Source: Catenaria anguillulae PL171 (lineage: Eukaryota > Blastocladiomycota > Blastocladiomycetes > Blastocladiales > Catenariaceae). Taken from it: a stretch of DNA of 52,325 nt. The notes under the pieces were generated by a model that saw only the letters and a list, made by a program, of their open reading frames with translations, searched no databases and had not been told where the DNA came from. Of this stretch, positions 20,332 to 32,557 are shown in pieces. The DNA lies in assembly GCA_002102555.1 (NCBI GenBank), contig MCFL01000175.1, positions 1 to 52,325 on the forward strand. Direction: 5' to 3'. The first letter of the stretch is position 1. The number at the start of each line of letters is the position of its first letter. The translations under genes and the position numbers were made by a program.

Positions 20332-22282
20332 CTAAAACTCCAGACTCTCATCGCGCTCCTTCCTGGCCGCCCGATCTGCGACCTCGGCTTCTTGAGCTTT
20401 GGCGTTTTCTGCACGCACATCAGGCAACTTTGCCAGCTGTTGCATCCGGGCGTACTCTGCATCGACCGACCTGCTCAACTTGGACAAGGACGAGTAGAAC
20501 ACTCGCAACGGATCGGGAAGCGACTTGGCTGTTTCGTCCTCCTCTTCTTCGTCTTCTTCTTGCTCTTCCTCTTCGTCCTCCTCATCGTCGTCTTGTTCGC
20601 CCTCCTGATCGTCCTCGTCAGCCTGCTCATCGTCGTCATGATCTCCGCTTTGATCTTCGCCTCTGCTCTGCCCGCCAGCTTGCTCCCGATCTGAGGGAGG
20701 ATCCACATCCATTCGATCCTGATCCTCGTCGTCTTGGTCCTCGGGGCCACCAGTCGCCTGACCGTCGCTGCCGCTGGTGCCGGATGACCCAGATGCGACG
20801 GCGTCACGCTTGGCAGATGGGCGACCGGCGCCTTCGGCAGGGCCACGGCCCGTGCCAAGAAGACGGCCGAATCCAAAGCCCGCGGCGGCAGTGTCTGTGG
20901 TCGCAGAAAGCGCCGGTGGCGCAGGCATCGGCGTGGGCGAGGATGTGTCCACTGACGAGGAGGCGGCCGGAACGGATGCCGCTAGAGATTCATGCTTGAC
21001 AGCAGCTGCAGATGACGCTGACGCCGAGGCTAGCAGAGGACGAGCTGCGGGGGGCGTGGATGTGGCGGCCGGAGCTGGCTGGTGGCTGCTGCTGCAGATT
21101 GCGAGCTGGGAGTTGGGACCTGTGAAAATCAAATCAGCAGGGGGTCAGCCCATACACACCATACGGATTTGGCGTTTGACAACACACCTTGGCTCAGGCA
21201 ATCGCAATCGACACCGTCAATTCCGCCACAAGCCATACACGTTGGAACGCCGCATTTGCTGCAGCTGAACACCTCCGAGTCTTTCGCAAAAGGCGACTCT
21301 GAAAAATCAAACAGTCATGAGAGTCAAGAGAATTGCAGACTGGAACGGTAACAAAATACCTACCGTGGCCACAAGATGAACATTCAAACATCTCCGCTTG
21401 CGGCTGCCTCACAGGTGTTGGCCTTGGTGCCAACAATGGCCGCGGCCTCCCAATCATGCTCCCGATCAGCACATCCATGGTCGGCACCTCTTGGCCAGGC
21501 TTTGCCTTGTCCATGGCATCCCACGCACGAATGAGTTCGGGCGAACACACGCGCTCCATCTCGGACCTCGGAATGATGAAAGTGCAATCAGATTGCAGGC
21601 ATGGCATGTTGGCATACCCGAGGATCATGAGCTCGTTGAGTTTGGTTTGCACGCACGTCCGACACGAAAGGTGGGCGTCTTCGCATGTGAGCATGTGTTT
21701 TGCAGGTCGCTTTTTGTTGCAGGTCGGACAGTCGAGCAGGTCGCCCGTGGCCAGGGCTTGGGCGTATTCGGCGTCGTCGTCAATTGCAGGAGCTCGGATG
21801 GATGAGGACGATGCGAGATTCAGTGGCCGGACATGTGTCGCCGTGGTGTGGGTCGGGTTGGGCCGTGAGCGTTTTGGAGGGCTTTCGACCAGGCCGCCAA
21901 AAAGGTTGCCATCAGTCGCAGCGGCAGAGCGCTTGGGAGCTGCGCGAGATGGACTTGATGCGCCCGGGGCAAATCCCATGCCCATAGGAGTGGAGTTGGA
22001 TGCGAAAGTTGAGGCGGATGCCGGCGCAGGTGGATCAGAGGCCGTCACGGTGTCGAGATGCATGGCGGTGGCTGCCTCGACGAGGGCGGGAAGTGCACGC
22101 GGCATGTCCGTCGCCGGGTCAATAATGCACGAGTGGATGAGGGATGCGGCAGCCATGGGAGACAGGTCCGGGAACATGTCCAATATGTGAGCTTTGGCTC
22201 CCTCGATCGGGTCGACTGCGGGGGCGGTGCGGGCGGCAGAGCTCGAGGCTTGGCCGTGGTCGTCTTGATTGTATGCTTGCAT
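20332..22282 (-). CDS. RBR-like protein with RING1 and IBR but no RING2
   Basis: Three exons in minus order, 22282-21364, 21298-21188 and 21119-20332, give 605 residues. All junctions keep the frame (introns of 65 and 68 bases). A CUE-like start (AHILDMFPDLSPMAAASLI) recalls the protein at 2.3 kb. RING1 begins near residue 184 (DCPTCNKKRPAKHMLTCEDA) with a following CRTC, and an IBR-like set of cysteine pairs spans about 300-345 (ECSSCG, CSKCG, CMACG, CDCL). After that the sequence turns to Ser/Pro and a very acidic tail, and no RING2 appears. Without RING2 it cannot form the ubiquitin thioester in the usual way, so I infer a regulatory or adaptor role. Start choice: ATG at 22282; the frame stays open upstream to about 22417, so a longer form is possible. 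Confidence 0.78.
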
Positions 22283-22322
22283 GGGGTTTCGGCTTTGATG
22301 AGACCTGATTGTATTAGAAATA

Positions 22323-23085
22323 TTAGTAAGGATCATTCTTTCCAGCGAATTTCGAAGGCCAATTGCAACAATGGCTGTTGATTCCATCAAAGCGAACATG
22401 CATGCCCTCAGTTGCACCTCGATCGAAGCCTATCGGGACACGATTCACGTCCGCATCGAGTCCAGGGCGTACATACACCGTTGACCCAGTCGCCTGCCAT
22501 TGTTTCGCAAGTGTCAGCACACGTCGTCCTCTACCAGCCCTCGTGCACAATGGATGTTCTGCTTGACATGTCACCCGGCCCTTGACCACTCCGTCCTTCC
22601 CTCCAAGGTCACTCGTTGGGGAGGGTGGTTGAGATACGAATAGACATTCAAGTCATCTCAATCACGAAGTGATTTGGGCCGGATTTGGATTCTTCACCGT
22701 CATGGAACCAAGTCTCGAGCTTAGGGGGGAACAATGAATAGCGAGGCATACAGCGAGGCGATTCCCCGCTCGGCGGCGCAAGAATGGCCCAGTTTCTCTG
22801 GCAAGGAGGCAAAGTCACCACAATGGATCCGGGCGTACATTCAGCGATTTGGGAAGAATCCTTGATCTTCCCCAAAGCCAAATAGTGAGGACAACATTGC
22901 TGGAATCCATGCAGTCCACGTCCTCGTTTGCACGGCCTTTCAAGCCTGAGAGGCCTCACGATTGATTTATCAATTGAAGATTGTATTGATTTGCCCTGTA
23001 CAAGGATTCGCAAACCAACTGACCACACAGTCACTGAATCGGCTGCGGGGTGCGGACAAGCTAAACAAATGGGCGTCCGCATCAC
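22323..23085 (-). other. Protein-like open frames of uncertain status
   Basis: Two minus-strand frames, 22648-23085 and 22323-22589, have fairly protein-like stretches (for example GSIVVTLPPCQRNWAILAPP and TGSTVYVRPGLDADVNRVPI). I find no splice pair, recognised domain or clear start linking them. They lie in the divergent promoter space between two genes. They could be a decayed gene, exons of an unknown one, or chance. Confidence 0.25.
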
Positions 23086-23321
23086 AAATGTTTTCCTTGG
23101 AACGCGTCACTCGCACAACGAAACGGCGGATAAAGCTCTATGTATTGATATACCCTCACCGACGGCATTGCGAGACCTGTGCGATTCTTTCAGCAAACAC
23201 GGTCCTACGCGCAGTCCGAGCAATCACCTCACCCAGTAGAGCCAATACTATTCGAAGACCTGATTACCCGTTCTCTGTGAATCCGTCCCAATTTGTCCGC
23301 ACTACCAACTTGCTCGCAATC

Positions 23322-24246
23322 ATGCACGACCTTGGCCAAAACGCCTCAATGAAACTGTATCCATCGCATCACCACCACAGTGGGCCATCTGGCACCCGTG
23401 GACACCATCATCACCACCCAACCGTCGTTGCAACACTGAGGCGAAACTCTGTACTCTTGGTCGCGTCATTTGGCCTGATCATGGCTGCGCTCGGACTGTT
23501 GATTTCAACGGCGAACGCCTTTCCGGATCCACACGGTGGCATGGCGATTTGGCGACGAGGTATAGACCCTATTCTCTATGAGGCAACTTACAATCGGGAA
23601 CGCTCATGTGGAATACACCTGTTTGATGTTTTTTTTTAATGATTACACAGGGCCAATGTCTGGCCGGTACTACAAGCGCGACTTGAATCCAAGGGACGAA
23701 GGCGCAGCAACTGCCGCTTCGCCAGGAGGTGCAACTGAAGGCGCTGGTCCTGCCAACACAAGCTCCTGGTCTTCCACCACTTCGTCCACTCCGTTAACGC
23801 CAGTCACGTCCTCAACCACAACCTCCACGTCCATCTCGACAACGGTGCACTCTTCGGGCGCAACCACCCCTGGATCCATTACTCCATCTCCTCCAACACG
23901 TCCCGCAACCGACCCAGTTCCCATCACGACAGATCCAAACGTGCCTCTGTCTTCGTCGTCTTCTTCAACATCTGTGACAACATCTTCCTCATCTTTGTCG
24001 TCGTCGTCCGGCAGCCAATTTATTACCATTGACTCGCGTGGCGGCAACTCGCCAACTGTGACCATTGTCACCGACAACGGACCAACACCTGGCAGTACGT
24101 CCGGGGATGCGAACGGCAGCAGTAACAATGCAACAGCATTGGCCATCATCATTGTGCCCAGTCTATTGCTCGCGGGCGCACTGGTGGTTATCGGCGGCGT
24201 GTGGATTATTCGCCGACATGTCAACTCGTCTCGCCTCAGTCTGTAA
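23322..24246 (+). CDS. Ser/Thr-rich membrane protein
   Basis: Two exons, 23322-23559 and 23651-24246, joined in phase by a 91-base intron, give 277 residues. The N-terminus carries two His clusters (SHHHHSGP and GHHHHHP). A hydrophobic segment follows (SVLLVASFGLIMAALGLLIS) ending in ANAF, which could be an internal signal sequence or signal anchor. The middle is a long Ser/Thr/Pro stretch of the kind that is O-mannosylated in fungal cell-surface proteins. A second membrane helix (LAIIIVPSLLLAGALVVIGG) is followed by a short basic tail (RRHVNSSRLSL). The layout resembles fungal wall-stress sensors, but no cysteine-rich WSC domain is present. Function unknown; surface location inferred. Confidence 0.7.
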
Positions 24247-25366
24247 CCGCAAACCGCGTGGGTGTAGACACCGTTGGAAAGAATGCAACATGTTGCACAG
24301 ACTCGAGCCGATTCGTGTGGAATCACAAGCTGCCTGTCGGAATTCCATGTAGGCTGTAAATCATTTCGTTCCCTTTGTTACTGTTTTGCTCCCTGCTTCT
24401 TTTTCGTTTCCACGTTGTTGTTGAGCGGGGCTTCATTGTGATTTGTCCCGTTTCCTACTTTCCCACGTTGAGTCACCCACGGTATTCAATCGGTTCTGCC
24501 GTCCGTTGACTCGACTGGTGTCGGTAAAGAGCGGGACAACCCAGAAAGCTCTCGAGTTGCGGAGACTTTGGCTATTGTTCAGTCCATGGAAAGCGGCCAT
24601 TGCATGACATGTAGCGACGGTCGGAAGCAGGTTAGTGCATGCGCGAACGTGTGGTTCTACGGGACGGGCCACTGGTGGTTAGGGCACATCATCCTTAAGT
24701 CTGGTCCAGATGCGCCTGGTTGACGTTCGAGAGGAGGCAGCGGCTTCCCAACATGGATTGCAGCGACCATGGAAATGAAGTGCAAGGAACTGTGGTGGCA
24801 GATTTAACGTTTAAGGCAGAGGATCTTCGTATCGGTCCATCCGTGCAGTCCACAGTGGGTGCCCGATCGACGACCACCAATGGCCACAACCAATGCCAGC
24901 ACGCTTCGAGAAGGCAGCGTCGAGAAGAATAATCCGACGGATCGGAGCCACCACCTCTCTCGCCATGCTCGGACGGGATCACGCCTGCATTGCCAATTGC
25001 CGCCGAGAATCTTGGGACGCAGCAAATCTTGGGATGCTGCACAAAGGCTAGGTAGGAGACGGCAGGCGACAGGCGGCAGTACGGGTAACGGCTATCGTTG
25101 CTGGTCGCCGCCCCGAGCTGATTTGATTTGATGTTGATAAATATGGTGCGATCCCTTTGATATGCCAATGCCATGCAGCCTTGGCTTCAAGTTCCGACTC
25201 TTTCCGGCGCGATGGGTCATGCATACATAAATCGTCCATCTTGAGGCCATTGCATCTCCTCTCTCTCTCATCTCCCCATACGTCATTTCACTGTGCTGTC
25301 ATCACTTGTCCATGCATCCATGCATCCATTCCTTTGCGGATCCACGACCTCAACGAGCATTGAACC
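24247..25366. other. 1.1-kb intergenic region
   Basis: No convincing gene. The left part is probably 3' untranslated sequence of the Ser/Thr-rich protein gene. The right part, which includes an ATGCATCC octamer repeat at about 25311-25330, is the likely promoter of the thioesterase gene. Short open frames here have no coherent composition. Confidence 0.5.
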
Positions 25367-26963
25367 ATGATCCGCCTTCCCACCGCCACCGCTGCTGCCG
25401 CAGCCGGCATTCGCACGTCGCTCCGCAGCGCAGTTCCCACTGCCGTGCACGCTGCCCGCCGGCCCATCCTCACCACGACCATGTCGAGCGACGAGCTCAA
25501 GGCCAATGGTGAAGAAAAGAACCCGTTCCTGATCGGCAAGCCCTTTGCTGCCAACGACCTTGCCGAATCCGCCGATGCTTCTGCCGCTGCCGACGGGAGC
25601 GAAGCACCGAGTGGTGGCAACGGCAAGCGCTACTCTGTGCTCCCGCATCGCACCAACTTGACCTCACGCCTGTGGCTCGACCGCTTCGACCGCAATAACT
25701 CCGAGTACAAAAAGCTCGTCGACTCGACGGGCGCGCACCCAGACGCTGCTGCTGGTGCCAGACGCCCGCGCCACCTGGTGCTCAAGCACATGAAGGACTC
25801 GTACATTGAGGGCGAGCTTCCCTTCAAATCCAACCCGCACGTTCGCGAAGAATACGTCAACTTTTACGGATCCATTCGCATCGCCAAACTGCTCGAGGAC
25901 CTCGATGCCATGGCCGGGTCCATCTCGTACACGCACTGCGACGACAACACGCCCGAAACGCCGCCCTTGACCATTGTCACTGCGTCTGTGGACCGCATTG
26001 ATCTCCTCAAGCGGCCGTCTCTCGAACAGGATACCAAAGTATCGGGCATGGTGACCTATGTTGGCCATTCGTCCATGGAAATCACAATCACGGTCGAGGA
26101 AGTCAACGATGCCGACGAGCCCACAGATGCAATTCTCAAGGCTCGCTTCACCATGGTGGCGCGCGACCCAATCACCAACCAGTCCGTGCAAGTCAACCCG
26201 CTCGTTCTCGAAAACGATGCTGAACGCCGGCTGTTTGCCATGGGTGCCGAACTCAAGGCACAAAAGAAGCTCGCTGCATCGCAAGCACTCACCAAGGCAC
26301 CACCCACGCCCGAGGAGCGCCTCGTCATTCATGATCTGTGGCTGCAGTCCAAAAAGTATGCCGAAGCACCCACGTTGCCCGCTAGTTTGGCGTGGATGAG
26401 CGATTCAAAGATGCAGTCGGTTGTCATTACACAGCCGCAGGATCGCAACATTCACAACTTTATTTTCGGTGGCTATCTTATGCGCCAGGCGTTTGAGGTG
26501 GCCTACACGACCGCATCCGTGTTTTGCAAAGGACATCCCGTGTTTTTGGCCATGGACGACATCTGGTTCCGGTACGCCGTTGACACCTCACCTCGCTCTG
26601 GCCATGTCCACACACATGCTCTCTTGGCTCACACTTGCCCATGTATCACATAGCAAACCCGTCCCCATCGGCTCGATCCTGCGCTTTGACTCACGCGTCG
26701 TCTACTCCCGTGCGCCAACAAACACGTCGTTCCAAGTCATGGTGACTGCCGAGGTGATTGATATCAAGACAGGCACGCGCGACACAACCAATGTGTTCCA
26801 CTACACGTTTGGCCTCGACAAGGCAAAGAACTCGCACCAGTTGCCCCAAGTGTTGCCGCGAACATACGAAGAGTCCATGAACTACTTGGAGGGCAAGCGT
26901 AAGTGGGAGCTCGGATTGGAGATGGCCAAGGAAAACCATTCAAAGCTTTTGAACCTCTGGTAA
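25367..26963 (+). CDS. Mitochondrial acyl-CoA thioesterase, ACOT9-like
   Basis: Two exons, 25367-26571 and 26654-26963, give 504 residues. The phase-2 junction restores WFRKPVPIGSILRF, matching the family. The N-terminus is Arg/Ala-rich without acidic residues, as expected of a mitochondrial presequence. Two hotdog domains follow: the first includes EEYVNFYGSIRIAKLLEDLD and KVSGMVTYVGHSSMEI; the second includes IFGGYLMRQAFEVAY and ends near TTNVFHYTFGLDK. ACOT9-type enzymes hydrolyse short- to long-chain acyl-CoA to free fatty acid and CoA. The length is close to that of animal ACOT9. The 3' end is only 118 bases from the convergent tomosyn gene. A second ATG (MSSDELKANG) could give a cytosolic form; this is speculative. 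Confidence 0.87.
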
Positions 26964-27081
26964 TTGTCGAGAGTTCTTGCTGGGGCCAAATGGGCGTGAA
27001 GGCGTTCACAGTTGTCTTATCTTTACTTGATGTTTATTTGCTCCATGACATATACATTACTACCCACTCTGCTCGTATCAG

Positions 27082-30000
27082 TCAAAAGTGATACCATTTC
27101 TTCTTTTCCTCTGCCTCGCGAATCTGCTTTGCCATCTTTGCAAACTGACTCGTCCCCTCACTCAACTGCGAGAACTTTTGTTCCAGCACATCGAGCTTTT
27201 CGCCCCTCTTTTTCAAGGCGTCCATGGCCTGATGCGCCGCCGCATTCGCGCCCACACTTGCCTGATCCACCACACCAAAGGCATCATTGAGCTGCTTGGC
27301 CAAAGCCACATCCTGGGCCGACATCCCGTCTGCACCCGTTGTGGTTGCCGACACGCCCGCGTCACTCGTACCGAATGGCAGATAGGACAGCAAGCTGCCC
27401 AGCACCGACGTGGGCTGCGTCGGCCGCGGCGGCAGTGGGACAAGTGGAACTATTTTGGTTGTAGACGCAGGCATCAACATGCCATCCATCTCAGCCTCCT
27501 CCCCCTTTATCGCCCCACCACCACTCGTCTCGGCCGCTGCAGGCCGAGGAAAGTGCAGTCTCGGATGCACGGCCCAGCTCGTATCTTTGCGGCAACCAAG
27601 CACGTGCACGCGATTGTCGCCCTCGACGTGCAACAGATGAGCGTCGAGTGTCGTGGCCACACGGTCTTTGTCAAGTGCCTTGACGCCATGCGACATGTCG
27701 GCGACAAATTCAAGGTACGGATACGTTAGAATCACGACGGCAATCTCGGTCACAACCATGATTTGCATTTCGGGCGTGTCGTCGTCCGAGGCGGCTTTGG
27801 GCGAGCGGCGGCGTGAGCCAAGCAGGTTGGATTGGGACGCTGTCGGTGTTGTGGGGTCGTTAAGCGATTGGACTCTGACAATGTGGCCTGTTGGAGAACA
27901 AAAAAGCGTCAGAGCAGGCATAAATTTGTGTGCGTATGATGTTGAATCGTACCATGCCGCTCCAAGTTGGGTTTCCACGAATGTAGCTTCTGGTAATCGT
28001 CCATATCCAAAACCCGAATCGAGTCTCGAGTCACCACGACCATTGTAGGCTCATCCAACATGGGATGCAGCTCCTTTTCCACTTGCAATATCCCTTTCGG
28101 CTTGAGCAGCGGTCGGCTCCCCTTGCCCTCCCCCGAGGCAAGCGGCACAAGTCTGGGCTTGCCGTTCTCCTCGCCATCCTGCATCTCGCTTGGGCTTTGA
28201 GACAAGTTCCTCCTCAGCGTCGCCACATGCATCCTGGCCGCGGCTGCATATGCCTCGGCATCTGGAATCAGCACCACATCCAACACAGGCACGTCGCCCT
28301 TGTCCCGCAAGCACGTCTGCAGCTCAATCGTCTCGTCCTCGAGCGCATACACAAACACGTGGCCCGAACACCCAATCAAGAGCCGGAGCGTATCGTCCAT
28401 GCCGCGATGCCACTTGACGCATGTCGGCTTGCAATTTGTTTCGTCGTCCATGCCCTCGGGATCCGTCGACACGAGCCGCGACCGCGACAGCAGCTTGTTG
28501 CCTGCCTTTTTGGCTTGCTCGGCCGCCATTTCACGCGCAATTTCGTCGCAAATGGGTGCCAGTTCGAGCTGGGTCACGTGCACCTCCGAGTGTGTGTCAA
28601 ATACATCCACGGTCCCGTCGGCCGTCATGACGGCAAGCATGCCGTCAAAGAGCGCCGCGTGTTGGGTGCGCGTCGGGCGCTTTGGAATCATGATGCGATA
28701 GGGCAGAAAGATTCGGTCACGGAACGCATGAAACTGGGTACGGGTGAGTGCGAGCGGGATCCATGTCGAGACATCGGTCGCCGACGTGTGCAGAGCGGGC
28801 TTGATGGCCGGGAGCGGCGTGCCGCTGCCGTCACCGTCATTGTCACCAGCGTGGTCGCCGGAATCGGTCCCAGTGGTCGCAGAACGTTCGGGACTTGCCG
28901 ACCGTGGCATGCTCGTTGCCTCGTCTCTTCCCACCATGATTCTCCCATCCACATCCAGCTCGTCCAAACTCCTGACTCTGACCCTCTTGCCCTCTGCTTC
29001 TGCGCCGGCCACCATATACTTGCGACATAGCATCTCGACCAGCATGCCATTCTCACACCCGACCACCATCCTCGGCACCTTCCAATCGACCACAGCCCAC
29101 GCCAACTTCAAGCCAACATGCCACTCTGCCAACATGGTCGGATCCTCGACAATCGCCCTAGGCAAATGATCAATAATCACGGCCTTGATGAGCTCAAACG
29201 GAGCAAACAGCCCCGGCAGCTTTGTGGGCGGACTCGATGTCAAATCAAGCACGTGCACTCCCGACTCGGTGATGAGCGTTGCGAGTGCGTGTTCAGGCAC
29301 CCTGGTCCCGGGGGCAATGGTCTCGGGATGGCACCGCGCCCACCCGAGCGGGACTTGGCTCGTCAGTGTGTTGCATTGCCCTTGCAAGTCCATGATGTCG
29401 TTCATGGCGTCCGGGTGCACGTATTGGTGCGAGACCGATTTCACGTGGCCCATGGTGCCGAGGGCCAGTGTGATGGGCAAGGTGAATTGGCGGACATGGC
29501 CGCCGGGCGCGGCGGGGCCGTCGACACGTCGTAGGCGATTGCATCGCCCAGGTCGGACAGGGTGATGACAGCACGCGGGTTGGTCGGAATCCAAGGAAGA
29601 GAGGAAAGAACGAGAAAGTCGGAGACGAGGCCAAACACGGGCGAATGTCGAATGACGTGGACGACGGGTGGGCGCGACGTGATGGATTTGGCTGAGCGCG
29701 GGTAGTCGAGGCGTACAATGGTGTGATCCGACAGCCCGCCGCCAACGTAGATGACGGCGCGCTCGCCCTCGAGTGACCAGACCAGTTTGAAAACGGGGCA
29801 AGCCATATCGAATTCGGGGCCAGGCGATCCGTCGGGTTGATCCGACGGCACTTGAAAGACGCCCGTGGGCGTGGCACTTGAGCTGCCCAGTGTCCAAACA
29901 GCGATCCATCCATTGTCGTATCCCACACAAAACTGAGATCCGTCAGGGTGCCAGGCTGCTGATGTCGCGTGTGTGGGGCTTGTGTTGGCCGGCGTGAATG

Positions 30001-30790
30001 TGGGCCAATTCACACTTGTCGGCTTGAAGTGCACTTTGCGCGTTGGCAAGTCCCACACGACCAAGCTGCCGTCATAGTACACAATGAGCAGCAAGTTTGG
30101 CTGATACGGGTGCGTGCCAAGCGCCACCACAGGGACCATGGGCAGTGCCGCCTGCGACGAGATCAGGTACGACGACATCCACCGCTTGTCGATTGAAAAC
30201 ACGGCCGTGCGCCCGTTGGTGCATCCAATGTACAGCCAGGGCGAGCCGGGCGCACCAAGTTCGAGCGTCAGCGCTTGGCCCTCGTGAATGCGCGCGTGGT
30301 GGACGCACTCGCCAGTGGACAAGTCAAAGACGACGATGCGGTTGACCGTGTCGATGCATGCAAGTGTGGCGGTGCCTGGTTGAAGGACCATGGCTTTGGG
30401 CTCGGCGACCAAACCGTCCATGGAAGTCTTCATGAGTATACCCTTGGAGGAAATGGGAGAGTTGCCACCCGAGCTTGATCGCGCTGATTTGGCAACACCC
30501 ACCGGTGAGGTTGAATTGGAAGCCGGGACATCTGGGTGCGGTAAACAGACGCAGGATTCGAGGTTGTCGCGGCCAAGGATATGGATGGTGCCCGATCGTG
30601 TGCCGACAGCAAGTATGCCAAGGACCGGGTCGTATGCAGAGCATGTTGTCGCGCCTGCGAGACCAGTGGACGAGAGTGGTGTAATGTTGAAATGCGGATG
30701 ATTGGAGAAGAAGTGTTCAACCTCAGTCTCTTCGTCCACACGCGACACGGAGTTGGAGATGACTTTGGTGATACGTTTGAGGCCTTTCAT
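27082..30790 (-). CDS. Tomosyn/Lgl-type WD40 protein with R-SNARE-like tail
   Basis: ATG at 30790 opens a long exon running to 27953. A 65-base intron (27888-27952) and a last exon (27082-27887) complete about 1,215 residues. The N-terminus (NHPHFNITPL followed by GILAVGTRSGTIHI) and repeated WD40-like blades match the Lgl/tomosyn/Sro7 family. The C-terminal ~55 residues form a coiled coil (KKRGEKLDVLEQKFSQLSEG) ending in KKKWYHF, like the R-SNARE motif of tomosyn, which binds t-SNAREs and holds back vesicle fusion. Yeast Sro7 lacks this tail. Near 29530 the frame shifts by one base: DLGDAIAYDV on one side, FTLPITLALGTMGHV on the other. No GT-AG intron fits, so an assembly deletion is likely. 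A role in exocytosis is inferred. Confidence 0.85.
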
Positions 30791-31596
30791 GATGTGCTCG
30801 AGTCGATATTGGCTGTATCAGGTGCAGCTAGTACATTGCTTTGGGTTTGAAACCATGTTCTTCCCATTGAATTCCGGGCTTCGGTATCGCGACAAGGGAC
30901 CGATATCGACCTGCGGACATACTTGTGTAGGTATGTACATCATGATATACTCTTTGCTCGTAAATGCAAACATGCGCACGCATGCAAGTTTCTGCGTCCA
31001 GGAAACCATTGCCGACTGCGCATTGACCGATATTTCGAGTCTCACCTCACGACCTGCTCAATGATATCCATATGGGCAATCGCACTGAATTGTCGCGTCC
31101 GACTCTGCGCCACGCCCTGGTCACATGGACGCGTTTGGAGTCGCAATTTTGCATCTACGCCCACGTGAGGTGTTGCTATGGACGGATTGCTTGCTTGTGC
31201 TGGAGCGAGTATAAAGGCAACCCTGTCCATCCCGCCCACCCTCCTTCTGCTTGCTACTTTGTCTTACACGAATAACCAGCACGCCTTAATTGGTTGTAGT
31301 CCCCGATGCGGTTGGGCGACGACCCCAGACAGCGATGCAAGACTGCATACTCACTCCCGTGTAAAACACTCGGCCGGATCTTTCGGGGTTTGATGGCGGA
31401 GCACCAAAAAGGAGGACATGACACTTTCATGGGGTTCCCGTATAGGATTTTCTTGATTGAATTTCAATGGCCGGGAATCACCGCCTGCTGCTTTATTGAA
31501 CATCACTATGTACCTTTGCTGCCCCTGACTGGCAAGACACGCAGTCAAACGACGATGTATACATGCCAATTCAAGTTCTTTGAAATACCATCAAAC
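30791..31596. other. Divergent intergenic region
   Basis: This lies between the starts of the tomosyn-like gene and a small plus-strand gene. It has a TATA-like motif at 31210 and pyrimidine-rich sequence after it. No gene is seen; the open frame upstream of 31597 lacks a good start and is probably leader sequence. Confidence 0.45.
31210..31216 (+). promoter_or_regulatory. TATA-box-like element
   Basis: TATAAAG occurs on the plus strand followed by a C/T-rich stretch that could be a start-site region. The next ATG lies 380 bases downstream, so the leader would be long or contain an intron. Weak evidence. Confidence 0.3.
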
Positions 31597-32184
31597 ATGA
31601 TGCAATCCCCTCTGGAACAATCCCCCACGAGTGCGACGCCCACATCTCCGTCGCCGTCTGTAGCGCCTGGTGCCCGCCCACCCATGTCGGCCCGCTCGCA
31701 GCTTGCTGTACCCGGCACACGACCATCACAATCATCAGCTCGATCATCTCCATCCACCTCGTCCAAACTTGCCAAATCCATGACCAAGCTCGGCACGGCT
31801 GTGTACGCCGACGGCATGCACGAGCTGGCAGATGCACACACGCTGGCTCTTGCATCGGGAACGCAGCTGGTTCATTGCTTGGTGCGGTTACCCAGTCGCA
31901 ATGAGCAGTGACGTGCATGAGGCTGACCAGACATGTCGGGATCACGGCGTCGACATTCACAGGCTACGCTCAAGGCCATTGAGGCAAAGGTGGGCACGGC
32001 GCACGACACGGTCACGGATGTACATGACACATTGACGGCCGTGTGCAAAGCTGGGCAGTTGAGGATGGCGGCGGTGGCGTTGAGGAGGGCCGTCGACAAG
32101 TGCGATTCGGCATCTGTTGTTCTTGTTGCTGGCAGTGATGGCGGTGCATGCGGTGATGGGCGGGCGTCGGAAGGGAGCAGGTAA
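31597..32184 (+). CDS. Small helical protein of unknown function
   Basis: Two exons, 31597-31881 and 31963-32184, joined in phase 0 (donor GTGCGG, acceptor CACAG), give 168 residues. The first ~60 residues are Ser/Pro/Thr-rich. The rest is predicted to be largely helical, for example KLGTAVYADGMHELADAHTL, then ATLKAIEAKVGTAHDTVTDV and RMAAVALRRAVDKCDSA; the splice joins two helical stretches smoothly. Size and helix pattern recall small coiled-coil subunits of trafficking complexes, but I cannot assign a family. It starts 806 bases from the divergent tomosyn gene. Confidence 0.55.
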
Positions 32185-32557
32185 AGATGAAAAACTCTTG
32201 ATTTCCTTGTATTTCATATGACGGTCAACGTTGTGTCGTTGGGGGAAAGAGAGACCAAGGAATGAAAAGGAGGGGAGAGAAGAGTATGGACATGAGACAA
32301 GACGGAGGAGGTAGGGAGAAAGAAAGTTATGCACAGCGGCCAGGCCAGTCTGCTCGAGACAGCCCGCCGGTTAGGAGAAAGGGGAACAACAAACAACAAA
32401 GGGGAAGACAACGACTCGCCCGCGATGAGGCACGTCACACTCACCATCTCAATCACGACACTAACGAAATATGAACACTCCTTGCACGCTCTTGACCACC
32501 CAAAATGAAGGGGTGACAACAATCAACGGTCACCCTTGTGTAAAGTAAAGTCACGAC
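32185..32557. other. A/G-rich region between convergent genes
   Basis: It holds the 3' ends of two convergent genes. The plus strand is purine-rich (runs such as GGAGAGAAGAG). No gene seen. Confidence 0.45.

Noticed and set aside
29500-29560. Programmed ribosomal frameshift in the tomosyn-like gene
   Set aside because: There is no slippery heptamer or obvious stem-loop at the site, and similar breaks occur in unrelated genes at unrelated sequences.
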